A program made the position numbers and the translations under genes. DNA of 64,000 bases from Paenirhodobacter populi (GTDB lineage: Bacteria; Pseudomonadota; Alphaproteobacteria; Rhodobacterales; Rhodobacteraceae): contig NZ_SAUZ01000014.1 of assembly GCF_004022215.1 (NCBI RefSeq), forward strand, positions 93,646 through 157,645, read 5' to 3'. Of the stretch, positions 57,199-64,000 are shown one piece after another (positions within the stretch are counted from its first letter, which is position 1; each line of letters starts with the position of its first letter). Below the pieces are notes generated by a model. The model saw only the letters and a program-made list of their open reading frames with translations, was not told the DNA's origin and made no database searches.

Positions 57199-57687
57199 TC
57201 AGTGTCGGGTCCAGCCCGAAGGCCCGCGGGGCGGCAGGCTGTCGGGCTCGATCTCATGAAAGTCGCCGTCGATGACACCCGGCCCCTCGGCCCGCGAATC
57301 AAAGCCGTTGCCGCGGGCGGCGCGGTAGCCGAAGCCCTGCACCTGCACCCTTTTGCCGATCATCCGGCGCACCAGCGCCCGCACCGGCGGCAAAAGCAGC
57401 AAGATCCCGCAGGCGTCGGTGAAAAACCCCGGCAGGATCAACAGCATCCCGGCCAGAACCGTCATCGCGCCATTCGCCAGCGGCCCGGTCGGATCGCGCA
57501 ATTCCTCGGTCGCCTGGCGCAATTCGTTCACGGCGCGCAGGCCCTGCGCCCGAATCAGCAGCCATCCGGCCACCGCCGTCAGCACGACCCAGCCAAGCGT
57601 CGCCCACAGGCCAATCCGCGAACCGATCACCACAAACAGGGCGATCTCGATGAGAGGGAGGGCAAGAATGCCCGGAACGAACCACAT
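57199..57687 (-). CDS. fxsA: FxsA-family membrane protein
   Basis: A 162-residue protein of the FxsA (suppressor of F exclusion of phage T7) family, with four short membrane segments. Family marks are PLIEIALFVVIGSRIGLWATL, LTAVAGWLLIRAQG and MLLILPGFFTDACGILLLLPPVR. The C-terminal tail is polar. The start at 57687 (MWFVPGILAL) follows GGAAAGG. It is divergent from the TimA/Tim44-domain gene. The role outside E. coli is unclear. Confidence 0.9.
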   Translation of the reverse strand: MWFVPGILALPLIEIALFVVIGSRIGLWATLGWVVLTAVAGWLLIRAQGLRAVNELRQATEELRDPTGPLANGAMTVLAGMLLILPGFFTDACGILLLLPPVRALVRRMIGKRVQVQGFGYRAARGNGFDSRAEGPGVIDGDFHEIEPDSLPPRGPSGWTRH

Positions 57688-57792
57688 ATCAGCCTTTCCG
57701 GGCGCTGGTGGACTTGATTGCGCCCTTCGCATACATAGGTGGAGAGAAAGCTCGAAATTACCAGAGATTCAGTCAGGAACCGCGCAAAAGTC

Positions 57793-58449
57793 ATGTCAAG
57801 TGCCGTAATCCAGCTCATCGTCCTTGCCGCGATCGCGATCTTCCTGATTCTGCGTCTGAAGAACATTCTGGGCACCCGCGACGGATTTGAAAAGCCGATC
57901 ACCATGGACCGGCCCGATCCGGTGCGCCCCGTCGCCGACGACATCATCGAACACGGGCCGGACCGCGACATCGTGGATCACGTGCCCGAAGGCTCGGATT
58001 CCGCGCTGGCACTGGCCGCGATGAAGCGCGAGGAACCCGATTTCAGCGTCGGCGATTTCCTGCAAGGCGCGCGCTCGGCCTATGAAATGATCCTGATGGC
58101 CTTTGAAACCGGCGATCTGGAAAAGATCCGGCCGTTCCTGTCCCCCGATGTCTACGCGGCCTTTGAAGGCGCCGTGGAGGCGCGCAAGGCCCGCGGACTG
58201 GCGGTGCATGCGGAATTCCTTGGCCTGCGGGAGCTGGTGTTGCAGAACGCCACCTTCGATCCGGCGACGAAAGAGGCCGAGCTGACCATCCGTTTCGGCG
58301 GGGAACTGCTGTCCTCGGCCAAGGATGCGGAGGGCAATGTGGTCGAAGGCGATGCCCGCACGCCGCGCAAGCAACGCGACATCTGGACCTTCGCGCGCAA
58401 GATGGGCAGCGCCGATCCGAACTGGCAGCTCGTCGCCACTGGCGGCTGA
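57793..58449 (+). CDS. Tim44/TimA-domain membrane-anchored protein
   Basis: A 218-residue alphaproteobacterial TimA-like protein. The N-terminus is one transmembrane helix (VIQLIVLAAIAIFLILRL), then an acidic/proline-rich linker, then a Tim44-like domain from FSVGDFLQGARSAYEMILMAFETGDLEKIRPFLSP (seen as FLQGARSAYEMILMAF) to QRDIWTFARKMGSADPNWQLVAT. In mitochondria Tim44 tethers the import motor; the bacterial role is not settled. ATG 57793 is preferred over GTG 57739, although its SD is weak. mltA follows after 3 bases. Confidence 0.86.
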   Translation: MSSAVIQLIVLAAIAIFLILRLKNILGTRDGFEKPITMDRPDPVRPVADDIIEHGPDRDIVDHVPEGSDSALALAAMKREEPDFSVGDFLQGARSAYEMILMAFETGDLEKIRPFLSPDVYAAFEGAVEARKARGLAVHAEFLGLRELVLQNATFDPATKEAELTIRFGGELLSSAKDAEGNVVEGDARTPRKQRDIWTFARKMGSADPNWQLVATGG

Positions 58450-58452
58450 GCC

Positions 58453-59322
58453 GTGCGACGGCTTGGCTTTCATGAAATCCCGTTTTGGGACGAAGACGAC
58501 CACGCCGCCGCATGGGCGGCGTTTGCCGTTGATGCGCCGCGGCTGACGGCGAAGGGGGCGAAGATGGCCTTCGAGATCGGTTTCGAGCCGGTCGAGGTCA
58601 CCGAGCCCGGCGCCGCCCGCTTCACCGGCTATTACGAACCGGAGCTGGCGGCGTCGCCGGTCCGCTCGGCGGCCTTTCCCGCCCCGCTCTATGCCATGCC
58701 CGAGGGCCTGCCCACGCCATGGCACACGCGGGCGGAGATCGTTGCGGGCGACCTGCTGGCCGGGCGGGAAATCGCCTTTGTCGAAAGCGCGATCGAGGCG
58801 TTTCTGGCGCAGGTCCAAGGCTCGGTCCGGCTGCGGATGCCCGATGGCGCGGTGCTGCGGCTGGGATATGCGGGCAAGAACGGCCATCCCTACGCCTCGA
58901 TCGGGCGCGAACTGGTGCGGCGCGGCGTGGGTCCGGCCGAACGGATGACGCCCGATGCGATCCGCGACTGGTGCGCCGCCAACCCGGATCAGGTCGCGGA
59001 CCTGCTGAACACCAACCCCTCTTTCGTCTTCTTCCGCATCCTCGACCTGCCGCCCGAAACGGGGCCGATCGGGTCGATGGGCCTGCCGGTCACGCCGGGG
59101 CGCAGTCTGGCGGTGGACCCCGAGGTGATCCCGCTGGGTGCGCCCGTCTGGATCGACTGCCCGGGCTTCGGCGCGCGGCTGATGGTGGCGCAGGATACCG
59201 GATCGGCGATCCGGGGGGCGGGACGGGGCGATATCTTCATCGGCTCGGGGAGCGAGGCCGGGCGGATCGCCGGCGCGATCAACACGCCGGGCCGGATGAT
59301 CTGGCTCAGGAGGCGGGGATGA
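58453..59322 (+). CDS. mltA: MltA-domain murein transglycosylase A without a signal peptide
   Basis: A 289-residue protein with the MltA and 3D domains: FTGYYEPELAAS near residue 57, PYASIGRELVRRG, NPSFVFFR, and the catalytic-region AQDTGSAIRGAGRGDIFIGSG, whose Asp residues match the lytic transglycosylase. MltA enzymes act on periplasmic murein and usually have a lipoprotein signal. Here the frame is stopped at 58447-58449, just before the GTG start, and the first residues (MRRLGFHEIPFWDEDD) are hydrophilic, so no export signal can be found. The stop overlaps smr by 4 bases. Confidence 0.85.
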   Translation: MRRLGFHEIPFWDEDDHAAAWAAFAVDAPRLTAKGAKMAFEIGFEPVEVTEPGAARFTGYYEPELAASPVRSAAFPAPLYAMPEGLPTPWHTRAEIVAGDLLAGREIAFVESAIEAFLAQVQGSVRLRMPDGAVLRLGYAGKNGHPYASIGRELVRRGVGPAERMTPDAIRDWCAANPDQVADLLNTNPSFVFFRILDLPPETGPIGSMGLPVTPGRSLAVDPEVIPLGAPVWIDCPGFGARLMVAQDTGSAIRGAGRGDIFIGSGSEAGRIAGAINTPGRMIWLRRRG

Positions 59323-59909
59323 AACGCCGCCGCGGCCTGTCCGAGGAGGATCGCGAACTCTGGTCGCGGGTCGCCGCCTCGACCCATGCGATGCATCCGA
59401 AACAACCCGATGCGCCTGCGCCCGCGAAGGGCAACCTCATGCCGCCGCCCAAGGCGCCGAACCCCGCATTGCGCCCCTTTCGCCCCGGCGAGAACGCCCC
59501 TACGCCCAAGACGACGCATGACCTCGTCCCGCCGATCGGCGAGGATCTGGCCCGCCAGCCGGTGGCGATGGACAGAAAGGCGCACCGGGCCATGACCCGC
59601 GGCAAGCTGGAACCCGAGGCACGGCTGGACCTGCACGGCATGACACTGGCCGAGGCGCACCCGCGCCTGATCCGTTTTGTCCTGTCGTCGCAGGACCGGG
59701 GGCACCGGCTGATCCTGATCATCACCGGCAAGGGCAAGCGCGCGCAGGACGACGGGCCGATCCCGGTGCGCACCGGCATCCTGCGCCATCAGGTGCCGCA
59801 ATGGCTGCGTCTGCCGCCGCTCGCCTCGGTCGTGCTGCAGGTGACCGAGGCGCATCTGAAGCACGGCGGCTCGGGCGCCTATTACATCTATCTGCGCCGG
59901 CTGCGCTGA
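59319..59909 (+). CDS. Smr/MutS2-type endonuclease-domain protein
   Basis: A 196-residue protein with an unstructured, proline-rich N-terminal half and a C-terminal Smr domain: ARLDLHGMTLAEAH (the DLHG motif), LIITGKGKR and the late GGSGAYYIYLRRL. Smr domains nick DNA or cleave RNA; the substrate of these small YdaL-like proteins is not established. It starts at ATG 59319 with AGGAGG upstream, overlapping mltA. Its stop is directly next to the stop of the convergent hydrolase gene. Confidence 0.88.
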   Translation: MKRRRGLSEEDRELWSRVAASTHAMHPKQPDAPAPAKGNLMPPPKAPNPALRPFRPGENAPTPKTTHDLVPPIGEDLARQPVAMDRKAHRAMTRGKLEPEARLDLHGMTLAEAHPRLIRFVLSSQDRGHRLILIITGKGKRAQDDGPIPVRTGILRHQVPQWLRLPPLASVVLQVTEAHLKHGGSGAYYIYLRRLR

Positions 59910-61010
59910 TCAGTTGATCGCATCGCCGATCGCCTCCAACGGCTGCAGGACGATCTGCGTCGCATTGCGCACGGTCAGCGCGGCGCGGGCGAAGGGATCG
60001 TGGTGGCGCGACTGATCGCGTTCCAGCGTCTTCGCCAACCCCTGCGAGCCGCGCAGAAGCCGGATCAGCGCCGGCGAATTGCCGATGTTGAAATGCCCGC
60101 CCCGCGTGTCATAGGCCGCCGTGTCGATCATCATCACCCGCAGGTCGGCCACCGGGTTGATGTCATGCAGGTTGCCAAGCCGCGTATCCTCGCCCGCGAC
60201 CCGCGCCGAAAGGCCCAGCGCCCGGTCCCGCTGCGAGGTGAAGACGATGAAAGGCTGCGGCAGCGCGCCGATGTCGCGCGCCTGCGAACGGAACACCCCC
60301 ACATCGATATCGGGCGAGATCAGAACCACCCCCGCGATCCGGCCAAGCGTCGCGCGGTCGCCCTGCAACGCCAGTTGCCGCAGCGCCTCCATCGTCAGGA
60401 AGCCACCCATCGAATGGCCGACGAGGATGATCCGCTTCGCCCCGGCGGCGCGGACCTCATGCAGCAGATCGGTCAGCCCGTCGCGGGAAAACAGCACGGA
60501 ATCGTGATCGTAGGCATAGCCCATCACCTGCGCGCGCGACGGCCATGCGTAATGGACCAGCGCGCCTTCCAGATCGAAATCCGCCGCAAGCTGGGTGAAG
60601 CGGAACAGCCCCTCGGCGAAATTGGTGTTGTAGCCGTGGACGAAGACCACCGCCTCGCCGCCCGAGCGGGCAAGCTGCCGGCGCAGGTCGGCGCGGAAGG
60701 CGGCATCGGTGCGGAACTGTTCCGAGCGCGCCACAAGGAAGTCGCGGCGCGGGTCGATGCTGCGCCGCGGATTGGGAATCTCCAGCGTGCCGGGCTGATG
60801 GTCGGGCGGCACCGCCACGTCGAAGCGCGCCAGCCGCAGCGCCTCGGACCGCTTCCAGTCGAAGCTGGCCGGATCGCCCGCCGCCGGCGCGCGGGTGGAG
60901 CCCACGAACACCGGCAGGGTGCGCGCCTCGGGCAAAGGCCCATAGGCCAACTCCCCACGCGGCGAACAGCCGGCCAGGACGACCGCGATCACAAGGACGA
61001 AACTGCGCAA
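59910..61010 (-). CDS. Alpha/beta-hydrolase lipoprotein (DUF900)
   Basis: A 366-residue predicted lipoprotein: the signal VLVIAVVLAGCS ends in lipobox L-A-G-C at Cys15. The mature domain is a DUF900 alpha/beta hydrolase with VVFVHGYNTNF, YAWPSRA, and the nucleophile elbow LVGHSMGGF. A His in RGGHFNI may complete the triad. The substrate is unknown. The start is a TTG at 61010 supported by GGGAGG 8 bases upstream. It lies 41 bases downstream of hslU on the same strand and may be cotranscribed. Confidence 0.85.
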   Translation of the reverse strand: MRSFVLVIAVVLAGCSPRGELAYGPLPEARTLPVFVGSTRAPAAGDPASFDWKRSEALRLARFDVAVPPDHQPGTLEIPNPRRSIDPRRDFLVARSEQFRTDAAFRADLRRQLARSGGEAVVFVHGYNTNFAEGLFRFTQLAADFDLEGALVHYAWPSRAQVMGYAYDHDSVLFSRDGLTDLLHEVRAAGAKRIILVGHSMGGFLTMEALRQLALQGDRATLGRIAGVVLISPDIDVGVFRSQARDIGALPQPFIVFTSQRDRALGLSARVAGEDTRLGNLHDINPVADLRVMMIDTAAYDTRGGHFNIGNSPALIRLLRGSQGLAKTLERDQSRHHDPFARAALTVRNATQIVLQPLEAIGDAIN

Positions 61011-61051
61011 TGCCGGGGCCTCCCTGGGACAGCGAGCCGCGCGCCCCGCGA

Positions 61052-62349
<1,298 letters not shown>

Positions 62350-62353
<4 letters not shown>

Positions 62354-62907
62354 TTGGCGATGCTTTCGACGGTGACGTTGCCGTTGGTGTAGACGCAGAT
62401 CTCGGCGGCGATGGACATCGCCTTTCGGGCGATCGCCTCGGCGTCCAGATCGCTGTCGATCAGCGCGCGGGCGGCGGCGAGCGCATAGTTTCCGCCCGAT
62501 CCGATCGCCGCGATGTCATGTTCGGGTTCCAGCACGTCGCCCGCGCCGGTCAGGACGAACAGCGCATCGCCATCCGTCACGATCAGCATGGCTTCCAGAT
62601 TGCGCAGGTATTTGTCGGTGCGCCAGTCCTTGGCCAGTTCGACGCAGGCGCGGGCCAGTTGCCCCGGCGCGGCCTCGAGCTTCTTTTCCAGCCGTTCGAG
62701 CAGGGTGAACGCATCCGCCGTGGACCCGGCAAAGCCCACCACCACGTCGCGCCCGCCGGGGGCAAGGCGGCGCACCTTGCGCGCCGTGCCCTTGATGACC
62801 GTCTGGCCCAGGCTCACCTGCCCGTCGCCCGCAACCACCACGCGCCCGCCCTTGCGCACGCCGATGATCGTCGTGCCATGCCAACCGGGAAATCTGTCTT
62901 CCGCCAT
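62350..62907 (-). CDS. hslV: ATP-dependent protease peptidase subunit HslV
   Basis: A 185-residue proteasome-like threonine peptidase. The propeptide [11 protein letters not shown] is removed to expose the catalytic Thr of [41 protein letters not shown] and the late [15 protein letters not shown] are family signatures. Start at 62907 has GGAGG upstream. The length is normal. Confidence 0.96.
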
Positions 62908-63003
62908 TCGAACCTCCGTTTGCGGCAGATATGAGCGTCCGTCGCCGCGGGTGCAACCCTGCCCCCCTTGCCTGATCCCCGCGCAGGCGCATAACCTCCG
63001 GCC

Positions 63004-63906
63004 ATGACGACACGTGAAACCCTGACGATCTATCTGGACCCGGCGACGCTCCGCCGGGCGGAGCGGGGCGAGCACAATTTCTTCGCCCGCCTGCGCGGCG
63101 CGGTCGAGGGGCGGGGCTGGCGGGTGATCTTCGCCGAAAACACGCTTGCCAACCGGCTCGCCGCGCCGGGGCGGCCGGGATATGCCCTTTGGCACATGGA
63201 AGAGCCCACCCATGACCGCGCGCTGACCTGCCGGCGGCGCTATCTGGGCGCCTTCTGGAACATCGAGGCGGTGGCCGCCCGCTGGGACTGGCCGATCGTG
63301 GCCGAGCCCTTCGACCCGGATACGGTCCCCGATACGGCCGGGTCCTTCGTCGCCGGCTGGCGCAGGCGGCTCTGGCCCGAGGGGATCGAGACGCGCGACG
63401 ACGGCCATATCTTCATGCCGCTGCAGGGCCGGCTGCTGGACCATCGCGGCTTTCAGTCGATGAGCCCGCTCGGCATGATCCGCCAGACGCTTGCGCACAG
63501 CGGGCGGCCGGTCATCGCCACGCTCCATCCGAACGAGGATTATTCCGCCGATGAAATCGCGGCACTGGAAACCCTCGCGGCGGCGCATTCCCGGCTGACG
63601 GTGCGGCGGGACGGGTCGATGGAGGCGCTGGCCACCTGCAACCGGGTGGTGACGCAGAACAGCGCGCTGGCGCTGCACGGATATTTCCTGCGCAAGCCCG
63701 CCGTGCTTTTCGCCCGGATCGACTTTCACCACATCGCCGGCAGCGTGCCCCGCGACGGGCTCGACGCCGCCTTCGCGCCCCGCCCCGCGCCGGCGTTCGA
63801 CCGATACCTGTATTGGTTCCTGCAAATGCGCTCGATCAACGCCGGGCGGCCGGAATGCGAAGACCAGATCCTTGCCACCCTGCGCGGACATGACTGGCCA
63901 CTCTGA
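63004..63906 (+). CDS. KpsC/KpsS-like capsular polysaccharide-type protein
   Basis: A 300-residue cytoplasmic protein I place only loosely near the capsule Kdo-transferase-type proteins (KpsC/KpsS): [16 protein letters not shown] resembles the HP-rich strand, and [23 protein letters not shown] resembles the TxSSxxxxEAL-like donor-binding segment (with N-S-A-L-A-L-H-G). No capsule genes are in the window. Many Rhodobacteraceae carry it as a hypothetical protein. It is divergent from hslVU; its SD before ATG 63004 is weak. Confidence 0.6.
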   Translation: MTTRETLTIYLDPATLRRAERGEHNFFARLRGAVEGRGWRVIFAENTLANRLAAPGRPGYALWHMEEPTHDRALTCRRRYLGAFWNIEAVAARWDWPIVAEPFDPDTVPDTAGSFVAGWRRRLWPEGIETRDDGHIFMPLQGRLLDHRGFQSMSPLGMIRQTLAHSGRPVIATLHPNEDYSADEIAALETLAAAHSRLTVRRDGSMEALATCNRVVTQNSALALHGYFLRKPAVLFARIDFHHIAGSVPRDGLDAAFAPRPAPAFDRYLYWFLQMRSINAGRPECEDQILATLRGHDWPL

Positions 63907-63944
63907 AGCACGCGCGTGCCGTAACGATCTTCCTGCCGTCGTTT

Positions 63945-64000
63945 TTCCATAAATATCCCGGGGGTGAATTGGCCGAAGGCCAAGAGGGGGCTGGCCCCCT
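63945..64000 (-). repeat. Double-hairpin intergenic repeat, copy I (at the window edge)
   Basis: On the minus strand: AGGGGGCCAGCCCCCT, hairpin 2 TTGGCC-TTC-GGCCAA, CCCCCGGGATATTTATGG, tail GGAAAAACGACGGCAGG. It starts 39 bases after the KpsC-like gene. The window ends at the last base of hairpin 1. Confidence 0.88.

Overview
The window is high-GC chromosomal DNA of an alphaproteobacterium, most likely a member of the Rhodobacteraceae (Paracoccus/Rhodobacter-like). The evidence is the dense ATGA-overlapped gene packing, the NDUFA9-like gene beside uppP, the gltD-X-gltB order, the secB-fxsA / timA-mltA-smr / hslVU neighbourhood, a PhyR-NepR-EcfG stress module, and a dispersed repeat carrying CCCCCGGGATATTTATGG. 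No insertion sequence, integrase, prophage or CRISPR array was found. Nearly everything reads as core genome, with small accessory islands.

Layout. 1-6.5 kb: dapE (cut by the left edge), a GNAT enzyme, RNase R, ispH, a GST, rnhA and a TRIC-type membrane protein, all on the + strand. 6.7-13.9 kb: the lrgAB pair (-), then smc, ridA, a glycerophosphodiesterase and a FemAB/GNAT-like protein. 14.2-21.7 kb: a peroxiredoxin (-), a ferredoxin-reductase-like flavoprotein with rsmD and a HAD phosphatase, map (-), a CinA-N/GNAT/OmpA operon and a LysR regulator. 21.8-22.9 kb: a small atypical island with a lipoprotein, a 28-residue membrane peptide and tRNA-Leu(CAG), the tRNA having its own promoter and terminator. 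23.1-32.9 kb: NDUFA9-like, uppP, glutamate synthase (gltD, a secreted protein, gltB) and mtgA. 32.9-36.9 kb: a 1032-residue RTX protein with an ordered 45-residue super-repeat, and a secreted lipase-like hydrolase. 37.2-41.8 kb: a complete branched-chain-type ABC importer. 41.8-43.0 kb: a phospholipase-D-fold protein with both HKD motifs degraded.

43.0-47.2 kb holds the general stress response locus: nepR-ecfG-kinase on the minus strand and phyR on the plus strand, with a divergent pair of almost superimposed EcfG-type promoters between them. A third such promoter precedes a small secreted protein downstream of phyR. 47.2-64 kb: a universal stress protein, a YihY-type membrane protein, glutaryl-CoA dehydrogenase, tamAB, idi, secB, fxsA, timA-mltA-smr, a hydrolase lipoprotein, hslVU and a KpsC-like protein.

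The most striking non-coding signal is a family of nine intergenic elements. Each has an almost invariant hairpin, then a second hairpin whose sequence differs from copy to copy while base pairing is kept, then the invariant block CCCCCGGGATATTTATGG. Every copy lies just 3' of a gene, in either orientation. The covariation argues that the second stem is selected as a structure.
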